From Tethya wilhelma (lineage: Eukaryota > Porifera > Demospongiae > Tethyida > Tethyidae), in NCBI GenBank assembly GCA_964030475.1, contig CAXIPT010000006.1, forward strand, positions 5,794,456 to 5,858,455: a stretch of 64,000 nt of DNA, given 5' to 3'. A program made the translations under genes and the position numbers. The notes beneath the pieces are model-generated. The model searched no databases. It had not been told where the DNA came from and was given only the letters and a program-made list of their open reading frames with translations. Below, one piece after another: positions 1 through 11,800 of this stretch (position 1 is its first letter; each line of letters begins with the position of its first letter).

Positions 1-1006
1 GAGTTCTGGAGTGTGGAGCGTCCCTCTGTGGTTGTCACGTACACCCTGGTCATCTCTGCCCCGCCCACGGACGACACCCTCTCCATCGATAGCACATCTA
101 CTGACACACAGACGAACTTTGACCTCTGTTCTCCAACTGTCACCATTGGAGAGAATAAGTCCCCGTGGGCTATCCTTCAGGACACACCCACTGTTGCTAG
201 GCGACGAAATGATAGGCCACGCCTCTCACCTGTTCCCAGCCTCACACTGCATCAAGTCAAGAGAGTGAGATTAAAGAATGCTGACTCAGCTGTGTCCAAC
301 AACATAAGAAAACTGCCTGTGGTGTTGTCCTCGCCAGAGGTCAAAAAGGTCAAGAAGGTTCGCATGAAGAATTGTGGTAATGAGACCACACCCGCTGAAG
401 AAGCCATGGAAGCATTGGGCCATGAACTGCTGATTCAGCAAACTCTCAACACTAGTCTTTCCAATGGAATCCCCAATCCTCAGACCACGCCCCCTCCCCT
501 AACGACATACCTCCCCCTATTAGCGGATCATCAGTTGGTGCTGTGTCCAATCTCCTCCGCTAATGAGCCCCCCTCTCGGCAGCTAACACTCCCTCTCGTG
601 GTTCAAAGTTCAACTAATAAGCATTTCCCTAATTCCTCGGCAATCAAGACCTTCAGAATTCCCAAACGACGCAGCTCTCCCCAGGGGTTCTCTCCACCCC
701 CCACTCACAGCCCAGCTCAGCAGCCCACCAACATACATCACATCCCGGCTTCATCATCTCAGACCCCGCCCGTATCACCACAAACCACACCCACATCACC
801 ACAGGCCTCACCCACCTCCTCCGATGAAGCTGTCTCACAGTCATTGTGCCTGAGACGTCTTGCACTGGGTGCTCCCTCTAATCCTTGTACTTTGACCTTC
901 TCTTTGACCTCCTCTGATGGACACTCCTGGACCGGCAATGACCTCAGTGGTGAGTTACCATGGCAACCATGTAAGAAAACTATTTCAAACCATCTCTCTC
1001 TCTCTN

Positions 1007-1055
<49 letters not shown>

Positions 1056-1307
1056 AGAGTTGTGGTTGTCAGTGCTGACTCAGCTCCAGGAACAGAGGAC
1101 TAAGCTGGACCTTCCATTCGTGCCATTCACTGGCAGTGATGTCTACATGCAGTTTGGTCTCAGCCATCCCTATGTTGTACAGCTACTGGAGCAGCTGCCA
1201 AATGCTGAGAAATGCTCTGACTACGAGTTCAGTTATCACAGACCATCAAAGCTGTCCAGTTGGAGAGAAATGGTGTGTTGCTGCTGCTATTTATTGATGT
1301 CGTTGAT

Positions 1308-1354
<47 letters not shown>

Positions 1355-2250
1355 AGAGCTTCGGTGAACCCCAGTGGCTGTGCCAGGAGTGAGCACTTCA
1401 ATGGGTAAGCCCCTTTCATTCTCCTCTAACTGCTATCTCTAATGATATCTCCTCTGGCAGAATTCGGTCCACTCCCGACATGTTCAGCTTCCTAACATCT
1501 GACCTTCGACCCGAGAAACCCAAGCTAGATATTGTTGCACTAGAGGTTGCTATGGCAACAGCAGAAGGTGCAGGAGTTGCAAAGTAAGCTACTTGTTTCC
1601 GTTGTGTGTTAATAATTACAGGGTTTTCCCCATTCAGGATGCAATCAGCGTCTGACCTGCCCATGGCCATGAGGTACAGGAACCTTCAGAAGACCTACAA
1701 GAAACACGTGGGTGTGTTTGCATCGGACATCCATGGCCTGGGGCTATATTGCCTCAAGGAGATTGACCCGGGAGAGATGGTGATAGAGTACGCAGGTACT
1801 GTCATCAGATCAGTCCTGACCGACATGAGGGAGAAATACTACGAGAGCAAGGTACACTGATAGCCTATGGTCATATTGCTGTATGTCCCCCCATCCTGTC
1901 CTCATTGTCCCCTCTTGCTGCAGGGGATCGGTTGCTACATGTTCCGCATCGATGCTGATGAGGTGGTGGACGCCACCATGTCCGGCAACGAGGCCAGGTT
2001 CATCAACCACTCCTGTGAGCCCAACTGCTACTCCAAGGTGATCACAGTGGATGGCAGCAAGAAGATCATGATATTTGCTCTCAGGAGGTGAGCTATAAAA
2101 TGGCGGCCATGATTGCTGGCTACTGACACCATTCCTCCCTCTAGGATTGTGCCTGGTGAGGAGCTGACTTACGACTACAAGTTCCCGAGAGAGGACGCTA
2201 AGATCCCTTGCAACTGCGGGGCCAAGAGGTGCAGGAAGACCATGAATTGA
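1..2250 (+). CDS. KMT2: KMT2A/B-like (MLL/trithorax) histone H3K4 methyltransferase, C-terminal part
   Basis: Catalytic end of a nuclear histone H3 lysine-4 methyltransferase, cut by the window start. Exons by splice sites and frame: <1-949, 1058-1272, 1355-1404, 1461-1583, 1638-1851, 1924-2087, 2145-2250, summing to exactly 607 codons with the stop. The first residues ([20 protein letters not shown]) look like the end of an FYRN domain. A Pro/Ser/Thr-rich linker of about 280 residues follows, then FYRC ([10 protein letters not shown] to YEFSYHRP). Next comes a WDR5-binding Win motif, [10 protein letters not shown], on its own 50-nt exon. The SET domain starts near [14 protein letters not shown]; its catalytic core has [11 protein letters not shown] and [10 protein letters not shown], and the post-SET zinc site is [13 protein letters not shown] at the extreme C terminus. 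SET and Win resemble KMT2A/B rather than KMT2C/D. Assignment is very secure; the Win exon boundaries are inferred. Confidence 0.96.
1006..1006. other. Single N inside a (CT)n tract (993-1055)
   Basis: The tract is the polypyrimidine stretch of the KMT2 acceptor at 1057. Not inside coding sequence, so the protein model is unaffected. Confidence 0.8.
1311..1351. repeat. (GT)n microsatellite before the Win-motif exon
   Basis: The tract runs directly into GCAG, the acceptor of the exon at 1355. Confidence 0.9.
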
Positions 2251-2587
2251 TTAATTAATAGTCACTTAATTTATAAAACACAGCAGGTTGTTATTTTTTA
2301 AAGTTTGTTCACACTATTCACTTGTACTGTTCACTGGCTGTGTGCGTATGTTTACCCCTGTATTTACCTCATTGACTCTTTCATGAATGATAATTTTATT
2401 ATTAACATCAACAAAATTAATAAGAGATAACTATTGAGGGGCACAGAAATTAAAGCAACAACGTTAACAACAGATCAATTTCTGTTAAGTTGGCAGAATA
2501 CAAATGCATGCATGGTTACATGCACATGCATGTAGCATGGATAACAGGTGAAATGAATATACGATAAAGGATCGAAGTACCGATACC
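2251..2587. other. Convergent intergenic spacer
   Basis: AT-rich 3' ends of the KMT2 gene and the opposing RRP1 gene. No open frame, repeat or RNA gene is recognisable. Confidence 0.5.
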
Positions 2588-3102
2588 TTAATGTTTGGTT
2601 CTCATTTTCTTCTTCCTTGGAGCTCTCTCCAGCACTGGTTCCTCCTCTTCACTCACAGCCTCACTGAATCTAGTGGAGACAGGCACATGTGGAGGGTCAT
2701 TCCATTACAATAGTACCCCCCACAATTATTGACCTCTTGCAATATTGGTAGAGCCTCTTTCTGTTCCTGCCCACAGTGCCTCTGGCAATGGCCAGCTTGT
2801 GAAGAGAGCCAGAGAGAAGGGAGCCATGAATGGAGAGCCTCTGGAGAGTGGCCTCCTCCAACAGCTCCTCCATACAACTAGTGCACACACACTCAAACAC
2901 ACTCCGCCTGTTGGAGAGAGAGACACACACACAGGCAGTAAAGATGGGCAGTAATGGCTGCATGCACTCACTCTCTTGTCAGAGCCAAGAGCTTCAACAG
3001 AGGTTCAACAAGGTCATTTCCATGGCAACAACTGTCCATAGCAATCTTCATTAGTTCTGGTAGATAGACCTCCACCAAATGGAGCTGCACTCCCAGGGAG
3101 GT

Positions 3103-3146
<44 letters not shown>

Positions 3147-4397
3147 GGACACAATGGTTGTTGGCAATAAGTGAGCATCCCTTTCACCAACTAGTGGGAG
3201 TTCCTAGTTCCTTACCTTAGCTAGATCAGGGCAGAGAGGACCAGCTTCAAACACACACACCAACTGATGCACCAACCTGAATGATGTCACAATGGATTAG
3301 GAGGACAGTGAGGTGTTGCCATGACAACCTACTTGCTGTCCCACTCATTGTCCCTCAGCAGTTGAAAGCATTGAGACACCATCTTACGAATTAGCTGCAC
3401 AGATAACAGGAGCAATCGTTAGAAACGTGGCAGAAAAATTTTTCATACTTTTAAATTTCGTATACGCGGCGTGCGCTTGTATAAAGTAAATGCGGAAGTT
3501 AAACTTTCACAGTTTTAATTTTCGTGCATTCCAAAGGCATACGAAAAATACAAAAATTTCCCGCTATACGGTATAATATCAGTCATCACACACAGACAGA
3601 CCTAGCCTCGTTCCTAGGCTTCATCCCTTTTTTGCAAAAATATTTGTGAGGGAGGAGCCTGGGAACGAGGCTAAACATTCCGTAAGTGAGTTTCTGGTTG
3701 GGTATTAGTCATTATTAATTATATTCTTGTTAACCAACCCAGTATGCAGATTGAAAATATCAAACTTTAATTGAGGCTGTACATGTGAGCACCTACTGTA
3801 TAATACTTGTCCAGTCGTAGTCTGTCAATCTCCAGCCACTCCCTGGCAACGGTCGTGAAGAACACTTCAACAAACCTCAATGCTGGGGATTTAAAACAGG
3901 TGCAGGCTTGATTATGACATCATTCTTACATCATATTGCACCATGATTAAATCTCAGCTCACCTGAGTCAGTTGTGTGAAAGTGTGTCACTAGTTTGGCA
4001 ATGTTCTCTGCTAGCTCTTCCTACACACACACACACACACACAAACAGTGATACACTTCATGCTTCAGTGAACACACACACACATGTGGAGTTAGCTACT
4101 CACTTGGACGAGAGGTTTATCAGAATGCCACATACACACATGCAGTCCTTTCCACAGCTTCAGCAGCTCCATCTCTGTGAATGCTGTTAGGTTATAATTA
4201 TGGTGTCAATGTGTAAACATGGATATTATCTGTGATACATGTATTAAAAACTAGTAATCAAACACATCAATACCATCTTTGACGGCTGATCGTGCTGCTA
4301 TCCACTTTCTGAGTTGTTTCAGAGCTTTCTTCCTCACAGCAGATTCGTTGCTAGCCAAACACTGGGCCAGTCTCTCTTCACTGGCAGCCGCACACAT
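2588..4397 (-). CDS. RRP1: RRP1/NOP52-family ribosomal RNA processing protein
   Basis: Nucleolar Nop52-family protein; family members act in processing pre-rRNA for the large ribosomal subunit. Nine exons (high to low): 4274-4397, 4104-4183, 3963-4020, 3797-3882, 3333-3394, 3216-3276, 2972-3102, 2734-2907, 2588-2669. They join to 858 nt, 285 residues plus stop, with all phases consistent. Recognisable blocks are the start MCAAASEERLAQCLASNESA, then ELLKLWKGLHVCMWHSDKP, EWLEIDRLRLDKYYT and QLLRDNEWDSK, in the same order as human RRP1. The tail is basic (APRKKKMRTKH). The length is near yeast RRP1 and shorter than human RRP1, which has a long extension. It is head-to-head with ITPA, only 113 bp between start codons, so a shared promoter is likely. 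The 2972/2907 intron boundary is the least certain. Confidence 0.9.
3103..3142. repeat. (GA)n microsatellite at an RRP1 acceptor
   Basis: Minus-strand (CT)n ending in CTCTCAG, the acceptor of the exon 2972-3102. Confidence 0.85.
3425..3585. repeat. Imperfect inverted-repeat (MITE-like) element in an RRP1 intron
   Basis: The two ends are imperfect inverted complements built on AAATTTTT...TTTCGTATRC. The right end is ATACCGTATAGCGGGAAATT read on the minus strand. The centre holds TACGCGGCGTGCGC, which recurs upstream of the gene starting at 53749. No coding capacity. Probably a small non-autonomous element; its borders are approximate. Confidence 0.45.
3603..3673. repeat. 71-bp element with 18-bp terminal inverted repeats
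   Basis: TAGCCTCGTTCCTAGGCT at the left is an almost perfect reverse complement of AGCCTGGGAACGAGGCTA at the right. Related fragments occur singly near 13561, 40196 and 43517, so this is a dispersed family. It lies in an RRP1 intron. Confidence 0.6.
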
Positions 4398-4421
4398 GGT
4401 CTTTGTAAGTAGGTCAGGTCA

Positions 4422-4447
4422 CCCTTTACCAACCAATAGGTAAAGGG
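4422..4447. promoter_or_regulatory. Inverted repeat with CCAAT box in the RRP1/ITPA bidirectional promoter
   Basis: A perfect 9-bp inverted repeat, CCCTTTACC (4422-4430) and GGTAAAGGG (4439-4447), flanks a CCAAT pentamer at 4433-4437. It sits in the 113-bp gap between the two start codons. Its symmetry and position suggest a binding site serving both genes; the factor is unknown. Confidence 0.55.
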
Positions 4448-4510
4448 TCGTCACAACAGATGTAAAATGTGTGTCTGATTAATTACTGATGATCTGGAGA
4501 GAGAGATGTG

Positions 4511-5754
4511 ATGATGGCTGCAAGGAGACTGACTTTCGTGACTGGCAACCCCAGGAAGCTAGAGGAGGTGAGTGGAGAGCATTACATCATGTTAGCTTCA
4601 ACATCAGATAAATTAACCTAATATTAATGTATCAGTGATAAATAAAATTTGAGTATTGTTATAATTGACAAATTGATTTGAATATGTATAATGTTATGTT
4701 GTGCCATTCATTGCAGGTTAAAGCAATTCTTGGTGAATCATTTCCATGGCAACTAGTGAGCAAAGACATTGACTGTAAGTGTATGAATGACGTACATATA
4801 TGTCTGTGTGGATCATGTGATCCCCCCCCCTCCCTCAGTGCCAGAGCTCCAGGGAGAACCAGAGGACATAGCCAGGGACAAGTGCAAGCTAGCTGCAGAA
4901 AAGGTCAAGGTTCATTTCATGGTAACACTGCAACAATCTCTAATTGTGTTATATTAGGTTGATGGTCCGGTGATCACTGAAGACACCAGTCTGTGTTTCA
5001 ACGCTCTCCAAGGACTGCCTGGGCCCTACATGTGAGCAGGTGTGGGTGTGGTCTCAAAATTAGGAGGTGCACCATCCATGGGTGAATTGTAGGACCAGAG
5101 GATTTGTTTTGGGGGTCTCGTAGTTGCATATTATATTATAGCAGCTTACCAATAGCAAGACCAGGGAAATTAAGATCTCTGAAGACCATGTCCACTGATC
5201 ATGTTGCACCTAATGCATGCGGTTCAAGTCAATGATATTATGACTCATTCTTCTTTGTACTTTAGCAAATGGTTTCTTAAGAAGATCGGTCACGAAGGTA
5301 AAAACTTTAGTCACATGATACTCACATGACCCATCTGAGCACCCTATGCCAGGATTGAACAACCTGCTCCGTGCCTATCCCGACAAGACAGCCTACGCTC
5401 AGTGCATATTTGCCTACTCCCCAGGAGCTGGTCAACATGTCCTGCTTTTCACTGGAAAGACAAATGTACCTTAATTCACTGCATGAATGTGCACGCTATT
5501 GTCTCGTTATCTTGACCTGTACTCTCCCACCCATGCAGGGAACTATAGTAGGTGCCAGGGGGCCCAAGTACTTTGGTTGGGACCCCATATTCCAGCCCGA
5601 AGGGTTCAAGGAGACATATGCCGAGTTAGAGGCATCAGTGAAGAATACCATCTCTCATCGTTATAAAGCTCTGGACGCTCTTAAAGTACACCTCACTGAA
5701 CACTGTCCTCCTCCAGACAAGAAGCTAAAGACATCAACAGAACAGAATTTATGA
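4511..5754 (+). CDS. ITPA: Inosine triphosphate pyrophosphatase (ITPase)
   Basis: Cytosolic house-cleaning enzyme that hydrolyses ITP, dITP and XTP to monophosphates plus pyrophosphate. Exons: 4511-4567, 4717-4774, 4839-4903, 4958-5031, 5266-5297, 5353-5465, 5539-5754. Family landmarks are the N-terminal nucleotide-binding [13 protein letters not shown], then [14 protein letters not shown], the acidic catalytic block [31 protein letters not shown], and [15 protein letters not shown] near the C terminus. Length is close to the vertebrate enzyme, with a short extra tail ([15 protein letters not shown]). Two adjacent ATGs (4511 and 4514) could start translation. The third donor (gtcaag, 4904) is weak but phase-consistent. 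Confidence 0.95.
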
Positions 5755-5883
5755 TTAAATCTTTAATTTTTGCAATGTACAAATACCAAACCAAACTAAA
5801 CCATAAAGTCTTATAATATAATTCCACACAATAATAATTACCAACACACACAGCTAGAGTGAGAGTGAGAGTGAGATAAAGTG

Positions 5884-8800
5884 TCAATTGTCCTCCGTCT
5901 TCTCATTGGGCGGTTCTTCAACAACATCACTGAGAAACTCGTTAAGCGAGGCTGTCCCGTCTTTATCTTCAATAATCATCTCCTCTAGGTTAGAGTCACT
6001 GCGTTCCCTGTCCCCTGAGGCTAAGATGGGCTTCTCCAGGTGGCCACTTTGACGGTAGTCCGCCATCTGCTGGTCAAACATCTCTTGAAAGGTCTGTTGC
6101 CTGGCAACCATTTCCTGATTCTCTTGATTGNGCAGCAAAGATGTCCTCCTTGGTGTCAATCTTCTGTGAGCCACTAGCAAACACATCATCAGGAGGGCTG
6201 TCAAAGATGCTATCAGATGGTGTCTTCTTTGGTTTGACAGCTGCTGCAGGAGGAGGGGGGGAACCAGCTGAGAACAAGTCGTCCTTGGCAGCTTTGGGGG
6301 GTTTGGCTTTAGGGGTAGGTACTGGATCAGTGGAGAAGAGATCATCAGAAATACTTCCACTGGGTCTTTTGCTGTCAACTTTGACCGAACCAAACAGATC
6401 ATCGTCAAGACTGACTTTGACAACATCTGGTGCTCGTTTTGAAGAGAAGAGTCCAGCCTCTTTATCAACCTCATTCTCCAGCCTATCAATGAGACCAGGG
6501 GGGCCTGTGGATGATGCCGAGGAGACTGAGCCACTCTGACCAGCAGAACTAGCAGAGGTGTGGAGAGACTTCCTGGACGGGGGTCTTTTATTAGGTCTCT
6601 TGGCTCGGTTCTATAGTGTGTGGGTGTGTGTGGGTGTGTGGGTGTGTGGGTGTGTGACTAATTACCGTTATTTCCCAGTACTCACACTCTTAATAGGGTA
6701 TGTACTATGAAATGAAACTACTACAAAATTTAATAATTGTTTGTTATCAAAACAATGCAGTCTGTACAAACACAGCAACTACTGAAAGAGTTAGGCTATA
6801 ACAACAACAGTCACATTAAGGGTCTACAGGTCCTCCATGGCTTGCTCCAGCTCAGCCAGCAGCAGCTCATCACTCTGAGACTGTTCTCTCACGACACCCT
6901 CATCCTCTTCTTCCTTCTTTGGCCCACCATCAATGTCATCCTCCATCTTGAAGAAGTCCATTGGTATCCTCACCCCCATACCATCACCAGCCTCCTCCCC
7001 CTCCTCCCCCTCCTCCTCCTCCTCCCCTTCACTGACGGCTTCCTCATCTCTGAGACTCACTCGTGAGAAGTTAAATGTGAGAGCCACCTCTCTGGAGCTC
7101 TGACACTCTTCCAATGAAGAGAACAGTCCATTTCCCTGTCGTCTCAGTTGAGCTGCACTCACCCTCCCTCGGTATACCCCCCGGCGACGGTCACGGTCGT
7201 GTGGCAGGTGGTTGTTAGTGATCACCAGTGTGTTCACAGTATCCTCTCGGTGGAAAGTAACCAGCTGTGTACTTTTGCTTGCAGTGGGACACTGTATGGG
7301 AGCACACACGCTGGTGTCACGATAGGAGAGGCGGGTCCTTACGGGGTTGTTGACCAGGTTGGCTCGACCAATCCCACTGAAGGACTGGATGTCCACAGAC
7401 ACACGGCGACGCCTGACATGCTGGCCACGTACACGAGCTCTGAAGTAACACTGATCTTCTCTGAAGACATCGTAGTTGAAGCTGGGCAGCTGGTCGCAGG
7501 GCACCCTGGTCTGGTTGGAGAGAAAGGCATCAGGCTGGATGAGATCGATATCGTCAGAGTTGTCACAGATGATACGAGATAAGGTACGCTGTTGGATCTG
7601 TTGGCGCTGGGCATCAGTGAAGACACCGGGGTTGAGGTAGAAGAATCTGTCACCAGCTCTGACTCGGGAAAAGGTGATTCCAAATATGCAAGCGAACGTG
7701 GCGCCAATGAGTGCCTGAGGCAGTCTCTCCTCCGCCAGTCCACCAATCCACAGGTCAACAGTGTCAGTTGAACCATACAGCTTCAGGAATCGAATGAAAG
7801 TCAGTTCATTTTCAAATTCAGAGGAGATTTCAAAGATCCTCTCACAGTAATTCTTCCATATGGGATAAGGAGGGAGGCCATGTTCCCGGCCACGCTGCAT
7901 GTTGAGGGAGGCCAGATCAAGGCCTGGGGGGACATTGAGCTTGAAGAGACTGGTGGTGAGGACACTGTTGACAAACTCATCCATCTTCCGAGAGTTGACG
8001 CTCACCCAGCCTCTCATGATGGGGTCAGCACCAAGACTGATACGGAACTGATCAGGGTTGAAGAAGGCATCCACCAGGTTTAGAGCACCAATGGGAAGAG
8101 GTCTGTACTGGGCATCAAGACGGTCAAACTGAGGTCGGACTAGAGAGTGGCCATAACGATAAGCAGCTGTGGCAAAGGAGTTGGGAATGCTGGCATCGAC
8201 AGTGGGATTGTAGCCTCTGTATGGACCAATGAAAGTAGCAAAGTTGCGAGGACCGAGCACTTTATAAAGATAATCTTCGTAGGTGATCTTCTGAATGAGT
8301 GCCCCTATAATTAGACGGCATTCCTGGAAGAGTCTCTCATCATTCCAGCTGGGATTGATCTGCTGGAGGTTCCTGGCACAGCGGTTGTGCTCCCTCAGCC
8401 ACAGGGTGTGCATCACAGTCAGGGAGAACTGCTCATTGCAGCGAACCTCTCCACACAGGAAGCAGTCAGTTTGGCCCAGACAAGCTACCAACCCTTGGGT
8501 ATCAACGGGCAGGCTGTCTTGATTTCCAGGAAAGGGACGACCAGTTTTGAGGAGGCCATTGTTGAAAGCACGGACTGCCCTCTCTTGCTCCTTCCTAGAG
8601 CCATACACCATGGAGCCGTCGATGAAGGACGTGATATCATTGATCTGCTCTCGAGGAGCAAAGCTCTCGTCACAGCCAACGACAGATCTCCTCAGAGGCA
8701 GACAATTGGCATTGTTCTTTGTGTCCTCTCCAAAGTCTATATCAGCATCTACCACGGCAATGGGGGAGCACTGAGACGTCACCTCACACCCCTCACACTC

Positions 8801-11800
8801 CACCTCTATCTCGGGGGCCAGGTCAAGGTCATGGTCCAGGAACTGACCCCACTGCATCAGGACATGGGTGAATGGAACCTCATCTTCTGTCACATTCAGA
8901 ACAACAGTTTTACTGACAAGTCGAGGACTAGGTCTAGGAGGGCTAAATCTGTCGAGACTCATCAGCTCTCCTCTCTCAAACTGCAAGGTGCCTTGGGGTA
9001 GGCTGATGCCATCCTCATACTGGGCTGGAATGAGTCTAGCAAACTCTGTGCCAGCAGCTCCCATCAATGGACTGTCAATATTATTGCAAGTACCGTCAAT
9101 TGTTCTAAATCGAAGATTGGAAGCAAAGTTGCATTTGGGTAGGGGGCGCTCTGGAATACATTCACTTTCAATGGCCATTTTGGCCAGTTCATCTGCTGTC
9201 AGAAGAGTGCCTGGGGTGTGGAAGAGCTCCTCAGCAATGGCAGCTGCCTCACTCTCTGCATCCTGCATGGATGCCTTGCTTCTCTTGTTCTCGGAGAGGG
9301 ATTGCTCTGCTCTGTGCACCATGTCTTCATACATTAATCGAGCTTCAGTTTGTTTGGCAGTCTCTTTGCTAGGACGTTTGAAAGACTTCGTGATCGGGTT
9401 TCCATCAGCTTGCAATGATGCTCTAGCTTCAGATCTCTTCTTGAAGTACTCCTTTGACTCTTGGATGGCCTGAGAAATGGCTTCTTCGCGTTCTGAAACA
9501 AGAGTAAGATATTTCTTGAACTACAGGGACTGGCACATGGTTGGATGGGAAAACTCTTGAGAAGAAATAGTTTTTAAGTTTACCTTCCTGTGTGCCATAC
9601 TCCTGGATATTGACATTGGCCAGCACTGTGGCAGCTGCTACAGCCAGCAGCAGTAGCACTGAAGCAACAGAGTACCTCATCTTCATCTTTGTTGAATACT
9701 AGTCTCTCTCTTGACCCGATAAAGAGTCTTCTTAGACAGACTTTACCAAAACAGTTTGTTAGAAATAATTCAATTCTGCAGTAATTGGATGTACTACACT
9801 GAACTGTGACAGATGGTTTTATAGTGTAGGCTGGAGCTGGTGGTCTGTGTTGGGCCACAATGAATGAGTACTCACAACAAATGCAATTACCTCCTAATGT
9901 GGTTGGCAAGATATGCTATCAGTAGTGTGGTTGGCAAGGGGATGTTAGAATGAAACACTAACTCCAGATAGTGTATTGTTGTCATTGTACAAGGCATCAC
10001 ACACTTGCAGAGCTAATTATTTAAAACACTCAGTAAGGGATCAACCTCACAACATCACACGCGCACAGTGCTACTCAATTAGAATATGAGAAAGTTAAAA
10101 AATCATGATGTGTGTATGTTATTTCTTACAAATCAACATATAAATACGAAAGCATTAAAAGTCACTAAAAAACAGTTCACTAGAGTTTACTGCAAGCTCT
10201 TCAAGGCATCCTCCAACTCTTTCATGAGGTCTTTATCACTTGCTATCTCTACGTTGGCTTTCTCATTAGTCTTCATCTTCTCAGCCTCAGCAGTTGTATT
10301 TTCTGTAAGGATACCCATGAGCTCATCAGGCACCTCCAGGTCATCATCTTTGTCTTGCGAGATCTTTGCATGAGTGAGAAGACTGTCCAGTTCTTCAGCC
10401 ACAGCCTCTTCTGCTGCAGCGCTTGGAGTTGTGTCAAACGTGAGAGCAACTTGATTTGACCTTTCGCACTCGTCCAATGTGAAGAAGACACCACCACGAC
10501 CCGATTCAAACTGAGACTTTGGCCACTCAGCTCTGTAGGCACCTGTGAATGAAGGATCCAAAGAACTGCCTGGTAGTTCATCGTTGTTGATGAGATCTAT
10601 GCTCCTGATGGTCCTGCGTCGACTGAACACTAGCACATCATCTGGCATTTCTTCAGTTGGACATTGTATCTGAACACACTCAAACCTATCCTGGTCGGCT
10701 GGCGGGAAGATAGTGTTAGTGAAGATGAAGTTGGATGTAATGGAGCGGCTGAAGACTTGCACAGGCAGTCGGGTGGCACGGGGACGAGCACGCACTCTGA
10801 AGTAGCAGACCTTCTCTTCAAAAGCACCGAAGTCAAACTGAGGGAGGTCATCGCAACGAACTCTGCTCTGGTTGGAGAGGAAGGCATCAGGTTGGATCGT
10901 ATCAATGCCATCGGAGTTCTCACAGATCACGTTAGAAAAGCTTCTCTCTCTGATCTGAGTGAGTTGCTCATCAGTAAAGACTCCTTCCTTCTCGTAGTAG
11001 AACCTGTCACCAATCCTGGCACGGGCAAACGTGAGACCAAAGATGCAAGCAAAGGTTGGACCAAGGAGGGACTCGGGCAGCCTCTGCTCCGCCAGACCAG
11101 CGATCCAAAGGTCGAGGGTCTCCAGAGAGCCATACACCTGGAGGAAACGAAGGAGAGTGAGGTCGTTCTCAAATTCACCACCCACTCCAAACACTCGCAG
11201 ACAGAAGTTCCTCCAAATTGGGTAAGGAGCTAATCCATGGTCACGTCCTCGTTGGATGTTGAGAGAAGCCAAGTCCATGCCCACTCCAGAGTCAAAGTTG
11301 AGCTTGAAGAGCTGAGTAGTGAGGACGCTGTTCATGAACTCATCCATCCTCCTAGAGTTGACGCTCACCCAGCCTCTCATGATGGGGTCAGCACCAAGAC
11401 TGATACGGAACTGATCAGGGTTGAAGAAGGCATCCACCAGGTTTAGAGCACCAATGGGAAGAGGTCTGTACTGGGCATCAAGACGGTCAAACTGAGGTCG
11501 GACTAGAGAGTGGCCATAACGATAAGCAGCTGTGGCAAAGGAGTTGGGAACGCTGGCATCGACATCCTCTCTGTAGCCAATGTAAGCTCCAACGAAGGTG
11601 TCAAAGGCTTCAGGTCCCATCACCTTAGGCAGGTAGTCTTCGTAGACAATCTTCTGGATGAGTGCTCCAACTATCCTCCTGCACTCCTGATAGAGCCTCT
11701 CATCCTCCCAGTGGGGGTTGACACGGGCCAGCCTCCTAGCACACAGGTTGTGCTCCCTTACCCACAGAGTGTGCATGATGCTGAGGGAGACCTGCTCGTT

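Noticed and set aside
7148..9473. Several long plus-strand frames (for example 8387-9001 and 8868-9473) opposite peroxidase copy 1
   Set aside because: They are antisense shadows of a strongly conserved peroxidase frame; no starts, splice logic or family motifs.
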